A stretch of DNA of 64,000 nt from Variovorax paradoxus. Its GTDB lineage: Bacteria > Pseudomonadota > Gammaproteobacteria > Burkholderiales > Burkholderiaceae_C. Below the pieces are notes generated by a model. It was not told the DNA's origin. It saw nothing but the letters and a program-made list of their open reading frames with translations, and did no database searches. Shown piece after piece: positions 40,621 through 49,855 of the stretch. The DNA lies in assembly GCF_018614875.1 (NCBI RefSeq), contig NZ_JAGGNW010000002.1, forward strand, positions 575,537 through 639,536. The letters are read 5' to 3'. Within the stretch, counting starts at the first letter, position 1. Each line of letters begins with the position of its first letter. A program made the translations under genes and the position numbers.

Positions 40621-41553
40621 ATGCTGCTGCGCCTGACACACGGCGGGGCCGTGTGGCTGATGGTCGCCGTGACCCTGATGTGGGCCACGGCGGGCGTCGT
40701 CACGCGGCACCTGGCGCAGGCGCACAGTTTCGAGATCACCTTCTGGCGCAGCTTCTTCACGATGCTTGCGCTGCTGGTGATCTTGCCGCTTTGGCGGGGC
40801 CGGGCGGTGTTTTCGCAGATCCGCAGCGGAGGCCGCGAGCTCTGGATCTCGGGGGTCTGCTGGACCGTGATGTTCACGGCCTTCATGGTGGCGCTCACGC
40901 TGGCTTCGACGGCGAGCGTGCTGGTCACGATGTCGCTCGGGCCGCTGCTCACCGCGCTGGCTGCGCGCCTCTTCATCGGCCACCGCCTGCCCGCGCGGAC
41001 CTGGCTTGCCATCGTGGTGGCCGGCCTCGGCATTGCCTGGATGTACGGCACGCAACTGATGCAGGGCGGGGCGGCGGGCGGCTCGCTGCTCGGAACGCTG
41101 GTGGCGCTTTGCGTGCCGCTGGCGGGCGCCACCAACTGGACGGTAGTTCAACATGCGCGTGCCAAGGGGCATGACATCGACCTGGTGCCCGCGGTGCTGA
41201 TCGGCGCGGCGCTCAGCGCGCTGCTCACGCTGCCCTTTGCCTTGCCGTTTCAGGCCAATGCGCACGACCTCGGCCTGCTTGCTTTCCTGGGTGTTTTTCA
41301 ACTGGCCATTCCCTGCGTGCTGGCGGTGCTGTGCGCGCAGGTGCTGAAGGCGCCCGAGGTAGCCCTGCTCGCGCTGCTCGAAGTGATCTTCGGCATCGCA
41401 CTGGCATGGATCGGCGCGGGCGAGGAGCCCGCTGCGAGCGTGCTGACCGGCGGTGCGCTGGTCATTGGCGCGCTGGTGTTCAACGAGCTGCTTGCAATGC
41501 GCGGACGCCGCGGCACCACGGCAGCCGACAGCAGGCTTCCCAGCGCGCGCTAG
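40621..41553 (+). CDS. EamA/DMT-family transporter
   Basis: A 310-residue inner-membrane protein of the drug/metabolite transporter superfamily. It has ten hydrophobic segments in two EamA repeats (about residues 8-145 and 160-300), with TFWRSFFTMLALLVILPLWR in the first. Substrates of this group are usually metabolites or amino acids and cannot be predicted here. It starts 13 bp after typA, so it is probably read from the same transcript, with a terminator 30 bp after its stop. Confidence 0.88.
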   Translation: MLLRLTHGGAVWLMVAVTLMWATAGVVTRHLAQAHSFEITFWRSFFTMLALLVILPLWRGRAVFSQIRSGGRELWISGVCWTVMFTAFMVALTLASTASVLVTMSLGPLLTALAARLFIGHRLPARTWLAIVVAGLGIAWMYGTQLMQGGAAGGSLLGTLVALCVPLAGATNWTVVQHARAKGHDIDLVPAVLIGAALSALLTLPFALPFQANAHDLGLLAFLGVFQLAIPCVLAVLCAQVLKAPEVALLALLEVIFGIALAWIGAGEEPAASVLTGGALVIGALVFNELLAMRGRRGTTAADSRLPSAR

Positions 41554-41584
41554 CCAGCCGCCCTTGCGCCTGTGAGCAGAAAAG

Positions 41585-41616
41585 AAAAAGGCCCCGACAT
41601 CCGCCGGGGCCTTTTC
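41585..41616. terminator. bidirectional terminator between eamA and the sigma-factor block
   Basis: AAAAGGCCCCG and CGGGGCCTTTT form a perfect stem with an 8-nt loop; A and T runs on both sides give a U tract on either strand. It ends the typA-eamA transcript and the convergent COG4315/sigma block. Confidence 0.9.
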
Positions 41617-41638
41617 ATGCAATCAGGAAATCACGCAA

Positions 41639-42034
41639 TCAGGGGCGCGCAACCTTCCAGGCGCCGTTCAGGACGCCGTCGCCGGTCTTGTCGCCGGGCT
41701 TGCTGTCCTTCGTCCAGAAGTAGAGCGGCCAGCCCTTGTAGGCCCATTGCCTCTTGCCGTCTTCGCGCACGATGATGGTGTAGCCGCCCATGGGCTTGGC
41801 CGTTTCGGCCACCGGGAGCGGCGGCCAGTTGGCGGCGCACTGGGCATTGCAGGCGGAGGTGCCTGCACCGGCCGTATCGCGGGCGAAGGTGTACAGCGTC
41901 ATGCCATTCGGGCCGACCAGCACGCCGTCGGCGGTGCGGGTGGGGGTGTCGGGGGCGCTGGCGGTCTTGTTGGACATGCCGCCGCAGCCGGCGAGCAATG
42001 CCGCCGCGAGGATCGAGGCGCTGAGCAATTTCAT
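41639..42034 (-). CDS. COG4315-type secreted lipoprotein (PF03640 repeats)
   Basis: A 131-residue exported lipoprotein. The signal MKLLSASILAAALLAGCGGM has lipobox LLAGC, with lipidated Cys17. The mature part carries two copies of the short secreted repeat. The first is GVLVGPNGMTLYTFARDTAG and the second begins YTIIVREDGKRQWAYKGWPL. Between them is a Cys pair in SACNAQCAANWPP. Function of the family is unknown. It is paralogous to the 43.5 kb protein of the same block and lies 76 bp after the anti-sigma gene on the same strand. Confidence 0.87.
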   Translation of the reverse strand: MKLLSASILAAALLAGCGGMSNKTASAPDTPTRTADGVLVGPNGMTLYTFARDTAGAGTSACNAQCAANWPPLPVAETAKPMGGYTIIVREDGKRQWAYKGWPLYFWTKDSKPGDKTGDGVLNGAWKVARP

Positions 42035-42110
42035 GCAGTTTCTCCTTCAGTTGAAAAATCGCGAAAACAAGCCAGGTGGTGGTTGCGCGACACGGCAGTT
42101 TATGCCGGCC

Positions 42111-42935
42111 TCAAGACAAATCGCGGTAGGCGAGCGTCGCGAGTTTCAGCAAAATATCACGCGGTAGCTTGCCAGCAACGGCAAAGCCGAAGCCCTGGTC
42201 CACCCAATAGAAACTCGGCACCGGCCCGTCGGATGCGAAACGGAAGGCTGTTTCGCGCGATGCGGCGGTGCCGGCGGCAGCCCGGCTGTCGAGGGTGCCG
42301 ATGTAGAGCGTCACGCGCTCGCCGGCGGCGTCCTCGAACATGAACTGGGCGCGCGCGCCGCTTTCTCCGGGCAAGAGGCGGCCGCCGACGAGCGTGTAGC
42401 CCATCGCCGCCAGGTCCGGCACCTTGAGCGGCCTGTCGAGGCGCTTGGAAAGCCATTGGACGAGATGCTGCTGCTCGCTGGCGGCCACTTCGACCGGGTG
42501 CCTTTTCTCGGGCGCATAGACGGCGTGCGCAATCGATGCGTCGTGCACGAACTCGCGCATCGCAGGCGCCCTGGCCAGTTGGGCCGCGGCGGTGCGGTGC
42601 ATCGACCATTGGGCATTGCCGAGCCAGCCGGCGGCAAAGGCGACCAGCACGCCGGCCGCCACGCCGCCCCACCGCATCCAGCTGCCTTGCCGGGCCCGAC
42701 GGGGCTGGTTGCGATCGAGTGCGCTCATCAAGGGGGCCGGAACGGGCTCGTCGAGCAGTTCGCCATGCAGCCGGCGCAGCGCATCGCGCTGGGCGCGCCA
42801 GGCGGCCACCCGCGCCGCAAGGGCCGGGTCGTGCGCCACGGCGTCTTCGACCGCGGACCAGCGGTCCGGTGCCAACTGGCCGTCGACGAGGGCATGCAAC
42901 TCGTCGTCGGTGGGGGGCGGAGCGGGGCGGTTCAT
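42111..42935 (-). CDS. membrane-anchored anti-sigma factor
   Basis: A 274-residue protein. The cytoplasmic N-terminus (DELHALVDGQLAPDRWSAVE, about 10-60) resembles the sigma-binding domain of RsiW/ChrR-like anti-sigma factors but lacks the HxxxCxxC zinc motif. One membrane helix follows (about 87-106, GVAAGVLVAFAAGWLG), then a periplasmic domain of about 165 residues with no recognised family. It begins 16 bp after the sigma gene, the usual sigma/anti-sigma coupling. The missing zinc motif means sensing is unlikely to use that cysteine switch. Confidence 0.88.
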   Translation of the reverse strand: MNRPAPPPTDDELHALVDGQLAPDRWSAVEDAVAHDPALAARVAAWRAQRDALRRLHGELLDEPVPAPLMSALDRNQPRRARQGSWMRWGGVAAGVLVAFAAGWLGNAQWSMHRTAAAQLARAPAMREFVHDASIAHAVYAPEKRHPVEVAASEQQHLVQWLSKRLDRPLKVPDLAAMGYTLVGGRLLPGESGARAQFMFEDAAGERVTLYIGTLDSRAAAGTAASRETAFRFASDGPVPSFYWVDQGFGFAVAGKLPRDILLKLATLAYRDLS

Positions 42936-42951
42936 GATCGAGCGGCAGGTT

Positions 42952-43470
42952 TCACTTGAGGCGGCGCAGGCCGGGGCGATGCGGCGCCGAGGCGCCGTCC
43001 ATCAGTTCCTGCAGCCGGGCGCGGGCGCGCGACAGGCGCGACATCACGGTGCCGGCGGGAATGCCGAGCACCTTGGCCACCTCGGCATAGGAGAGGTCTT
43101 CGAGCGTCACCAGCAGCAGCACGGCCCGTTGTTCCTCGGGCAGTTGCATCAGGCAGCGCTGCAGGTCGAGGCCCGTGCCGGGGTCGCGGCCGGGGTCGAC
43201 GCCGCCGCCGTGCAGTTCATGCGCCGTATCGTCCAGCGGCACGACGCTGTGCGGCGGCGGCGTGCGCCGCAGCTGGCTCGCGAAGATGTTGTGCATGACC
43301 GTGAACAGCCATGCGCGCAGATCGCTGCCCACCACCCAGAGCCGCCACTTGCTGCAGGCCCGCTCGAGCGTGTCCTGCACCAGGTCGTCGGCCGCCCAGG
43401 CATTGCCCGTGAGCGCGCGCGCATAGCGGCGCAGGCTCGGGATCTGGTCGGCCAGCAGGCGGGCGTCCAT
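42952..43470 (-). CDS. ECF RNA polymerase sigma factor
   Basis: A 172-residue extracytoplasmic-function sigma factor. Region 2 spans about 8-75 (ADDLVQDTLERACSKW, WLFTVMHNIFASQLRR), and region 4 about 108-160 (LPEEQRAVLLLVTLEDLSYA, then GIPAGTVMSRLSRARARLQ). The ATG at 43470 is the first good start. It is located between a COG4315 gene upstream (28 bp) and the anti-sigma gene downstream (16 bp), all on the minus strand. Autoregulation of the block is typical for such factors but is inferred. Confidence 0.93.
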   Translation of the reverse strand: MDARLLADQIPSLRRYARALTGNAWAADDLVQDTLERACSKWRLWVVGSDLRAWLFTVMHNIFASQLRRTPPPHSVVPLDDTAHELHGGGVDPGRDPGTGLDLQRCLMQLPEEQRAVLLLVTLEDLSYAEVAKVLGIPAGTVMSRLSRARARLQELMDGASAPHRPGLRRLK

Positions 43471-43498
43471 GGGCAGCGGGCGCAGGCGTGGGCGCGGG

Positions 43499-43879
43499 TC
43501 AGGGCTTGGCGGTTTTCCAGGCGCCGCCGACGCCGTCGCCGGTCTTGTCGCCCGGCTTGGTGTCCTTGGACCAGTAGTAGAGCGGCCAGCCCTTGGCGGC
43601 CCACTGCTTCTTGCCGTCGTCGCGCGTGACGATGGTGAAGTCGCCGGCCGGCTTGTCGCTTTCGGTGGCCATGAAGGGCGGCCAGTTGGCCGCGCAGCCG
43701 CCATTGCATGACGACTTGCCGCTGCCGGCGGTGTCCTTGTCGAAGGTGTAGAGCGTCATGCCATTCGGGCCGACCAACGCACCGTCGGCGGCCTTGGGCT
43801 GGGCGAATGCGGGAAGCGCGAGCAGGCTGCCGAGCAGCGCGACGGCAATGCCGGCGGAGGAAACGCGAAAAGGCGACAT
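43499..43879 (-). CDS. COG4315-type secreted protein (PF03640 repeats)
   Basis: A 126-residue exported protein from the ATG at 43879, with CAGGAG upstream. The Sec signal SSAGIAVALLGSLLALPAFA is cleaved before QPK. The mature chain has GALVGPNGMTLYTFDKDTAG, a Cys pair in SSCNGGCAANWPP, and DGKKQWAAKGWPLYYWSKDT. It is closely similar to the 41.6 kb lipoprotein but is soluble rather than lipidated. It is the first gene of the sigma/anti-sigma block. A protective or envelope-stress role is possible but unproven. Confidence 0.87.
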   Translation of the reverse strand: MSPFRVSSAGIAVALLGSLLALPAFAQPKAADGALVGPNGMTLYTFDKDTAGSGKSSCNGGCAANWPPFMATESDKPAGDFTIVTRDDGKKQWAAKGWPLYYWSKDTKPGDKTGDGVGGAWKTAKP

Positions 43880-43972
43880 GGAAGACTCCTGGAAGTTGGT
43901 GGCACCGACGATCCGATGACACCGCACAAACGCCTGCAACCGGTGTTTTATTCCATGCCGCGCAAAAAAGAA

Positions 43973-44449
43973 CTAGCGGCTGCGGCTCTTCATCGCGCGC
44001 TCGACCTCGCGCTTGCCTTCGCGGTCCTTGATGGTGTCGCGCTTGTCGTGCTCGGCCTTGCCCTTGGCCAGCGCAATTTCGAGTTTGATCTTGCCGGCTT
44101 TCCAGTGCAGGTTGAGCGGCACCAGCGTGTAGCCCTTTTGTTCGACCTTGCCGACCAGGCGGCGGATCTCTTCCTTGTGCAGCAGCAGCTTCTTGGTGCG
44201 GATGGAATCCGGGTTGACGTGGGTCGAAGCGCTCTTGAGCGGGTTGATCTGCAGGCCCACGACGAAGAGTTCGCCGTCGCGGATCACCACGTAGCCGTCG
44301 GTCAGCTGGACCTTGCCTTCGCGCAGGGACTTGACTTCCCAGCCTTCGAGGACGATGCCGGCCTCGAAGCGTTCTTCGAAGAAATAGTTGTACGCGGCCT
44401 TCTTGTTGTCGGCAATGCGGGAGGAGGTATCTTGTTTCTTGGTGGCCAT
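43973..44449 (-). CDS. smpB: SsrA-binding protein SmpB
   Basis: Binds tmRNA and mimics the missing codon-anticodon pair to rescue stalled ribosomes. The 158-residue product has the OB-fold core with [20 protein letters not shown], the ribosome-contacting C-tail ([20 protein letters not shown]) and a basic end. The start is the ATG at 44449. It is divergent from ratA with 62 bp between, the same arrangement as in E. coli. Confidence 0.96.
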   Translation of the reverse strand: MATKKQDTSSRIADNKKAAYNYFFEERFEAGIVLEGWEVKSLREGKVQLTDGYVVIRDGELFVVGLQINPLKSASTHVNPDSIRTKKLLLHKEEIRRLVGKVEQKGYTLVPLNLHWKAGKIKLEIALAKGKAEHDKRDTIKDREGKREVERAMKSRSR

Positions 44450-44511
44450 GGCTCGGGAAGGTGGGGACGCATGGCTTCAATACAATCCGTCGCGCACGCT
44501 GTCCCGATTCT

Positions 44512-44958
44512 ATGAAAACCGTCAACAAGTCCGTCCTCATCTGGTACAGCGCCGAAGAGATGTACGCGCTCGTCACCGACGTGGAGAAATATCCGCAGTT
44601 CCTGCCCTGGTGCGACAAGTCCAGGATCGTCGAGGTGGACGAGGCCGGCATGACCGCCGAAGTAGGCTTGGCCTTCGCCGGTCTTCACCAGAATTTCACC
44701 ACCCGCAACACCCACGTGCCGGGGCGCGAAGTGCACCTCAAGCTCGTCGACGGCCCGTTCTCCAACCTTGACGGCCTCTGGAAATTCGTGCCCGTGGGCG
44801 AACCCGGCGAGCGCGCCTGCCGCGTCGAGCTGCACATGAGCTACGGCTTCAGCAACTTTGCATTGCAGGCGCTGGTGGGACCGGTGTTCGACACCATCGC
44901 CTCCAGCCTGGTCGAAGCCTTCGTCAAGCGCGCCGAGCAGGTCTACGGCGCTGCCTGA
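44512..44958 (+). CDS. ratA: RatA-type START/coenzyme-Q-binding-like protein
   Basis: A 148-residue START-domain protein of the polyketide-cyclase/COQ10 group. The E. coli homologue was reported as a toxin blocking 70S assembly and also viewed as a quinone-binding chaperone. It contains MKTVNKSVLIWYSAEEMYAL, VEKYPQFLPWCDKSRIVEVD and GLWKFVPVGEPG. The ATG at 44512 is the normal start; a longer in-frame reading overlaps the smpB promoter region and is rejected. The next gene, rnfH, follows with a 1-bp overlap. Confidence 0.92.
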   Translation: MKTVNKSVLIWYSAEEMYALVTDVEKYPQFLPWCDKSRIVEVDEAGMTAEVGLAFAGLHQNFTTRNTHVPGREVHLKLVDGPFSNLDGLWKFVPVGEPGERACRVELHMSYGFSNFALQALVGPVFDTIASSLVEAFVKRAEQVYGAA

Positions 44959-45293
44959 TGATCGAAGTCACGCTGAGCTGCTCGCCCGCGCCGCGCGAGG
45001 TGTTCGAGCAGATCCTGCGGCTGGCGTCCGGGGCCACCGTGGACGATGCCGTGAAGGCCAGCGATCTTGCGCAGCGCTTTCCGCAGCTGGATTGGCGCAG
45101 GTCCATGACGCCGGGAATCTGGGGCAGGGAGGTCGGCTGGGACCAGCCGCTCGAGGACGGCGATCGCGTCGAACTGTGCCGGCCCCTCTCGGTCGATCCG
45201 AAGGTGGCGCGCCGCGAGCGCTTCCAGCGCCAGGGCGCGCGCGGAACCGGTCTCTTTGCGAACCGCCGCAAGGGCGGCAAGGCCGGCTACTGA
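44958..45293 (+). CDS. rnfH: RnfH/RatB-family beta-grasp protein
   Basis: A small ubiquitin-like fold protein of 111 residues, translationally coupled to ratA (TGATG). It contains the family pattern LRLASGATVDDAVKASDLAQ, GIWGREVGWDQPLEDGDRVE, then LCRPLSVDPKVARRERF. The last 20 residues are Arg/Gly-rich. Role unknown: the name comes from rnf clusters, but here it is the partner of ratA, as in enterobacteria. Confidence 0.9.
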   Translation: MIEVTLSCSPAPREVFEQILRLASGATVDDAVKASDLAQRFPQLDWRRSMTPGIWGREVGWDQPLEDGDRVELCRPLSVDPKVARRERFQRQGARGTGLFANRRKGGKAGY

Positions 45294-45309
45294 ACCGGCG
45301 GGCTGGTCG

Positions 45310-45819
45310 CTACTTGCAGTCGCTTTCGATGATCGACTGAAGGCGCTTCTGTTCCGCGGCGCGGGCCGAGTCGTCCATGATTTCGCGTTCGCCCTTCGCG
45401 TTGACCTTGGCCACGCGGATGCCGCTGTCGAACGTGGCCTTGCCCTGGCGTGCACGATCGCAGTTGTCGGCCTTGGCCTTGGCGTTTTTTTCCGCCTCGG
45501 CGGCCTGCTTGGCCTTTTCTTCGGCCTGCGCCTTCTTGGTCTTTTCCTCAAGGTCCTTGTCGACGCCCGCGGGTTTGGGCGCTGCCGCGGCCTTGGGCGC
45601 CGCGGCGTCCTCGGCTGCGTCGGAAGGGGTCGGCGTGAAGCCGCTTCGGGGCGGCGGCGAGCCCGCGCGGCGCAGGATGTTCTTTTCCGGCACGTCCGGC
45701 GGCGGTGCCTGGTCGCTGAAGACCTTCTTGCCGCTCTTGTCGATCCATTGCCATTGCGCGCTGGCCGACAGCGGCAGCAGGCAGACACATCCCAGTACGA
45801 GCCAATGCGCGAATTTCAT
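45310..45819 (-). CDS. DUF4124-domain exported protein
   Basis: A 169-residue protein with a signal peptide ([20 protein letters not shown], cleaved near A22). The DUF4124 motif [20 protein letters not shown] follows at once. Next comes an Ala/Lys/Glu-rich helical middle (about 75-125), then a C-terminal Arg/Glu segment ending in [11 protein letters not shown]4124 proteins are common periplasmic proteins of unknown function. It is convergent with rnfH (16 bp) and has 179 bp upstream to guaB. Confidence 0.85.
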   Translation of the reverse strand: MKFAHWLVLGCVCLLPLSASAQWQWIDKSGKKVFSDQAPPPDVPEKNILRRAGSPPPRSGFTPTPSDAAEDAAAPKAAAAPKPAGVDKDLEEKTKKAQAEEKAKQAAEAEKNAKAKADNCDRARQGKATFDSGIRVAKVNAKGEREIMDDSARAAEQKRLQSIIESDCK

Positions 45820-45998
45820 GCCGCGAGTTTAGCGTTGCCTTACGTTTTGCAACATGGAAGGGCCCGGCTTTCGTTGCCGGCGAGTTGGGAATTGGCTACG
45901 TTTCGCCGCCTGGCCGGGCAAGCCGGGGCCGGCTGAAGCCCCGGGCAGGGCGGGTAAGTACCGACCATCGCTACAATCTGTCTTTTGGAGCTTCACCC

Positions 45999-47468
45999 AT
46001 GCGCCTTCTCGGCAAAGCGCTCACCTTCGACGACGTGTTGTTGGTGCCAGCGTTCTCCCAGGTCCTGCCCAAGGACACCTCCCTCGCCACCCGTTTTTCC
46101 CGCAACATCGCGCTGAATCTGCCGCTGGTCTCCGCCGCGATGGACACGGTGACCGAGGCCCGCCTCGCCATCGCGATCGCGCAGGAAGGCGGCATCGGCA
46201 TCGTGCACAAGAACTTCACAGCCGCCGAGCAGGCCGCGCAGGTGGCCAAGGTGAAGCGCTACGAATCGGGCGTACTGCGCGATCCCGTGGTGATCACGCC
46301 CACGCACACCGTGTTGCAGGTCATGCAGCTGTCCGATGAACTGGGCATTTCGGGATTCCCGGTGCTCGACGGCGGCAAGGTGGTCGGCATCGTCACCGGG
46401 CGCGACCTGCGCTTCGAGAACCGCTACGACGTGCCGGTGAGCGAGATCATGACGCCGCGCGACAAGCTCATCACCGTGCCCGACGGCACCACGCTGGCCG
46501 AGGCCAAGGCGCTGCTCAACAAGCACAAGCTCGAACGCCTGCTCGTCATCAACAGCGCGTGGGAGCTCAAGGGCCTGATCACCGTCAAGGACATCACCAA
46601 GCAGACCAGCTTTCCCAACGCCGCGCGCGACCCCTCGGGCCGCCTGCGCGTGGGCGCGGCGGTTGGCGTGGGCGAGGGCACCGAGGAGCGCGTCGAGGCG
46701 CTGGTCAAGGCCGGTGTCGATGCCATCGTGGTCGACACCGCGCACGGCCACAGCGCCGGCGTGATCGAGCGCGTGCGCTGGGTCAAGAAGAACTATCCGC
46801 AGGTCGACGTGATCGGCGGCAACATTGCCACCGGCGACGCCGCGCGTGCGCTGGCCGATGCCGGTGCCGACGCGGTCAAGGTCGGCATCGGCCCCGGTTC
46901 GATCTGCACCACGCGCATCGTCGCCGGCGTGGGCGTGCCGCAGATCATGGCGGTGGACAACGTCGCCACCGCGCTGCAGGGCACCGGCATTCCGCTGATC
47001 GCCGATGGGGGCATCCGCTATTCGGGTGACATCGCCAAGGCCATCGCGGCCGGCGCCAGCACCGTGATGATGGGCGGCATGTTCGCGGGCACCGAGGAGG
47101 CGCCCGGCGAGATCGTGCTATTCCAGGGCCGCAGCTACAAGAGCTACCGCGGCATGGGCTCCATCGGCGCGATGCAGCAGGGCAGCGCCGACCGCTATTT
47201 CCAGGAATCCACCACCGGCAACCCCAACGCCGACAAGCTGGTGCCCGAGGGCATCGAAGGCCGGGTGCCGTACAAGGGCTCGATGGTGTCGATCGTCTAT
47301 CAGATGTCGGGCGGCTTGCGCGCGAGCATGGGCTACTGCGGCTGCGCCACCATCGAAGACATGAAGAACAAGGCCGAGTTCGTCGAGATCACCACGGCCG
47401 GCATCCGCGAGAGCCACGTGCACGACGTGCAGATCACCAAGGAAGCGCCCAACTACCGCGCTGAATAG
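45999..47468 (+). CDS. guaB: IMP dehydrogenase
   Basis: Oxidises IMP to XMP with NAD+, the first committed step of GMP synthesis. It has 489 residues. A TIM barrel is interrupted by a CBS pair (about 95-205). The catalytic Cys is near 303 in [20 protein letters not shown], and the flap and [13 protein letters not shown] are normal. The ATG at 45999 has TTTTGGAG upstream; a longer in-frame reading is rejected for lack of family residues. A TACAAT box lies at 45972-45977. guaA, normally next, is separated here by a toxin-antitoxin pair. Confidence 0.96.
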   Translation: MRLLGKALTFDDVLLVPAFSQVLPKDTSLATRFSRNIALNLPLVSAAMDTVTEARLAIAIAQEGGIGIVHKNFTAAEQAAQVAKVKRYESGVLRDPVVITPTHTVLQVMQLSDELGISGFPVLDGGKVVGIVTGRDLRFENRYDVPVSEIMTPRDKLITVPDGTTLAEAKALLNKHKLERLLVINSAWELKGLITVKDITKQTSFPNAARDPSGRLRVGAAVGVGEGTEERVEALVKAGVDAIVVDTAHGHSAGVIERVRWVKKNYPQVDVIGGNIATGDAARALADAGADAVKVGIGPGSICTTRIVAGVGVPQIMAVDNVATALQGTGIPLIADGGIRYSGDIAKAIAAGASTVMMGGMFAGTEEAPGEIVLFQGRSYKSYRGMGSIGAMQQGSADRYFQESTTGNPNADKLVPEGIEGRVPYKGSMVSIVYQMSGGLRASMGYCGCATIEDMKNKAEFVEITTAGIRESHVHDVQITKEAPNYRAE

Positions 47469-47474
47469 GCCTAA

Positions 47475-47542
47475 TCTGGCCAGACCTTGAAAGTCAGGCC
47501 AGATCGGGTTTAGAATTCGGGCCAGATTCAAATTTTCTGGCC
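47475..47542 (+). promoter_or_regulatory. promoter and multi-site operator of the toxin-antitoxin module
   Basis: Four copies of the half-site GGCCAGA/TCTGGCC occur. TCTGGCCAGA (47475-47484) is a perfect 10-bp palindrome, and a single site lies at 47497-47503. GGCCAGA (47520-47526) and TCTGGCC (47536-47542) form a perfect inverted repeat with a 9-nt spacer, just before the antitoxin ATG. TTGAAA (47487-47492) and TAGAAT (47511-47516), 18 bp apart, form a good sigma-70 promoter inside the array. This is the expected layout for autorepression by a Phd/PIN complex. Confidence 0.8.
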
Positions 47543-47545
47543 CAA

Positions 47546-47794
47546 ATGCAATCCATCGGCATCGCTGAAGCCAAGAACAACTTCTCGGCCCTGATCGACC
47601 TGGTCGAAAAGGGCGAGGAGGTTCGCATCACCCGCCACGGCAAGGAGGTGGTGCGCATGCTGCCGGTGCGCCGCAAGCCGGTCATCACCGACGAGCAGAT
47701 CGAGCGCGAACTCGGCCAGATCGACGCACTGCACGCGAGCATCCAGCCCGGCATCCCGGTGCGCGCATTGCTCGACGAAGGGCGCCAATCGTGA
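47546..47794 (+). CDS. Phd/YefM-family antitoxin
   Basis: An 82-residue antitoxin. The N-terminal DNA-binding part carries the family pattern [20 protein letters not shown] and [16 protein letters not shown]. The C-terminal Glu-rich tail ([19 protein letters not shown]) would wrap the toxin. The ATG at 47546 lies 3 bp after the last operator half-site. The stop overlaps the toxin GTG by 4 bp (GTGA), so the antitoxin is made first and the toxin is translationally coupled. Confidence 0.92.
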   Translation: MQSIGIAEAKNNFSALIDLVEKGEEVRITRHGKEVVRMLPVRRKPVITDEQIERELGQIDALHASIQPGIPVRALLDEGRQS

Positions 47795-48225
47795 CAGCCT
47801 TCGTCATGGACGCTTCCGTCACTGCCGCCTGGCTGTTGCCCGACCAGGCCAGCGAACACACCCGCAAGCTCTACGCCGCGATCCGCCGCGACGAGGTCGA
47901 GCCGCAGGCGCCCAACGCCTGGCAATGGGAATGCGCCAACATCCTTGCCAACGGCGTGCGCAGCGGCCGCATTCCTTCATCGGCGGTCGAAGGGCTGTGG
48001 AGCGTGCTCGACGCCATCCGCCACCGCGTCGAACTGCACGAACTCGCACCCGCGCAGCACAAGGCCGTGCTCGCGGTTGCCATCGATGCCGGCGTCTCGC
48101 TCTACGACGCGGGCTACCTCTGGCTCGCCAAGTCGCTCAATCTCCCGCTCGCCACCTTCGACGAGCAACTCATCCAGGCAGCGCCCAAGGCGGGCGTGAA
48201 GCTGTTCGACATTTCAACGCTCTGA
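47791..48225 (+). CDS. PIN-domain toxin (VapC-like RNase)
   Basis: A 144-residue PIN-domain protein, predicted Mg-dependent RNase toxin. The acidic active-site residues are all present: D7 (FVMDASV), E47 (WQWECANIL), D106 (SLYDAGYL) and D124 (ATFDEQL). It begins at the GTG at 47791, coupled to the antitoxin. A Phd-type antitoxin paired with a PIN toxin is a known combination. All catalytic residues are intact, so it is probably functional. Confidence 0.92.
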   Translation: MTAFVMDASVTAAWLLPDQASEHTRKLYAAIRRDEVEPQAPNAWQWECANILANGVRSGRIPSSAVEGLWSVLDAIRHRVELHELAPAQHKAVLAVAIDAGVSLYDAGYLWLAKSLNLPLATFDEQLIQAAPKAGVKLFDISTL

Positions 48226-48238
48226 CCGAGTCTTCTCC

Positions 48239-49855
48239 ATGCAACACGACAAGATCCTCATCCTCGACTTCGGCTCGCAAGTCACGCAGCTCATCGCACG
48301 CCGCGTGCGCGAGGCGCATGTGCTGAGCGAAGTGCACCCCTGCGACGTCACCGACGAATGGGTGCGCGAATACGCGGCCGACGGCCATCTCAAGGGCGTG
48401 ATCCTTTCGGGTAGCCACGCAAGCGTGTACGAAGAGACCACCGACAAGTGCCCGCAGGCCGTGTTCGATCTCGGCGTGCCGGTGCTCGGCATCTGCTACG
48501 GCATGCAGACCATGGCGCACCAGCTCGGCGGCAAGGTCGAAGGCGGCCACAAGCGCGAGTTCGGCTTTGCAGCCGTGCGCGCCCACGGCCACACCGCGCT
48601 GCTCAAGGACATCGCCGACTTCACCACGCCCGAAGGCCACGGCATGCTCAACGTGTGGATGAGCCATGGCGACAAGGTCACCGAATTGCCGCCGGGCTTC
48701 AAGCTCATGGCCAGCACCGACAGCTGCCCCATTGCCGGCATGGCCGACGAGGCGCGCCGCTACTACGCGCTGCAGTTCCATCCCGAAGTGACGCACACGC
48801 AGCAGGGCAAGGCGATCATCGAGCGCTTCGTGCTCGGCATCTGCGAAGCCAGGCCCGACTGGGTCATGCGCGACCACATCGCCGAAGCGGTGCAGAAGAT
48901 CCGCGAGCAGGTGGGCGATGAGGAAGTCATCCTCGGCCTTTCGGGCGGCGTCGATTCGAGCGTAGCAGCCGCGCTCATCCACCGCGCCATCGGCGACCAG
49001 CTGACCTGCGTGTTCGTCGACCATGGCTTGCTGCGCCTGAACGAAGGCGACATGGTCATGGAGATGTTCGAAGGCAAGCTGCATGCGAAGGTCATTCGCG
49101 TCGACGCCAGCGACCTGTTCCTCGGCAAGCTCGCCGGCGTGAGCGACCCCGAAGCCAAGCGCAAGATCATCGGCGGCGAGTTCGTCACCGTGTTCAAGCA
49201 GGAAGCTGCCAAGCTCAAGGCCGGCGACGGAGGACACAAGGGGGCCACATTCCTCGCGCAAGGCACCATCTATCCCGACGTCATCGAGTCGGGCGGCGCC
49301 AAGAGCAAGAAGGCCGTCACCATCAAGAGCCACCACAACGTGGGCGGCCTGCCCGAACAGCTCGGCCTCAAGCTGCTCGAACCGCTGCGCGACCTGTTCA
49401 AGGACGAAGTGCGCGAACTCGGCGTGGCGCTCGGCCTGCCGCCCGAGATGGTGTACCGCCACCCGTTCCCCGGCCCGGGCCTGGGAGTGCGCATCCTCGG
49501 CGAAGTGAAGAAGGAATACGCCGACCTGCTGCGCCGCGCCGACGCCATCTTCATCGAGGAACTGCGCAACTTCAAGGACGAGACCGGCAAGAGCTGGTAC
49601 GACCTCACGAGCCAGGCCTTCACCGTTTTCCTGCCGGTGAAGAGCGTGGGCGTGATGGGCGACGGCCGCACCTATGACTATGTGGTCGCGCTGCGTGCCG
49701 TGCAGACCAGCGACTTCATGACGGCCGACTGGGCGGAGCTGCCGTATGCGCTGCTCAAGAAGGTCTCGGGGCGGATCATCAACGAGGTGCGCGGCATCAA
49801 CCGGGTGACTTACGACGTGTCGAGCAAGCCGCCGGCGACGATCGAGTGGGAGTAA
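48239..49855 (+). CDS. guaA: GMP synthase (glutamine-hydrolysing)
   Basis: Converts XMP, glutamine and ATP to GMP. It has 538 residues. The class I glutamine amidotransferase domain has catalytic Cys86 (GICYGMQTM) and a His in [11 protein letters not shown]. The ATP-pyrophosphatase domain starts near 215, with [21 protein letters not shown]-terminal dimerisation domain ends in PPATIEWE. It starts 13 bp after the toxin stop, so it may depend on the guaB or toxin-antitoxin promoter. Confidence 0.97.
   Translation: MQHDKILILDFGSQVTQLIARRVREAHVLSEVHPCDVTDEWVREYAADGHLKGVILSGSHASVYEETTDKCPQAVFDLGVPVLGICYGMQTMAHQLGGKVEGGHKREFGFAAVRAHGHTALLKDIADFTTPEGHGMLNVWMSHGDKVTELPPGFKLMASTDSCPIAGMADEARRYYALQFHPEVTHTQQGKAIIERFVLGICEARPDWVMRDHIAEAVQKIREQVGDEEVILGLSGGVDSSVAAALIHRAIGDQLTCVFVDHGLLRLNEGDMVMEMFEGKLHAKVIRVDASDLFLGKLAGVSDPEAKRKIIGGEFVTVFKQEAAKLKAGDGGHKGATFLAQGTIYPDVIESGGAKSKKAVTIKSHHNVGGLPEQLGLKLLEPLRDLFKDEVRELGVALGLPPEMVYRHPFPGPGLGVRILGEVKKEYADLLRRADAIFIEELRNFKDETGKSWYDLTSQAFTVFLPVKSVGVMGDGRTYDYVVALRAVQTSDFMTADWAELPYALLKKVSGRIINEVRGINRVTYDVSSKPPATIEWE

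Noticed and set aside
45885..45998. Longer GuaB N-terminus
   Set aside because: The added residues do not match IMP dehydrogenase, and a TACAAT box and ribosome-binding site lie within this stretch, just before the ATG at 45999.
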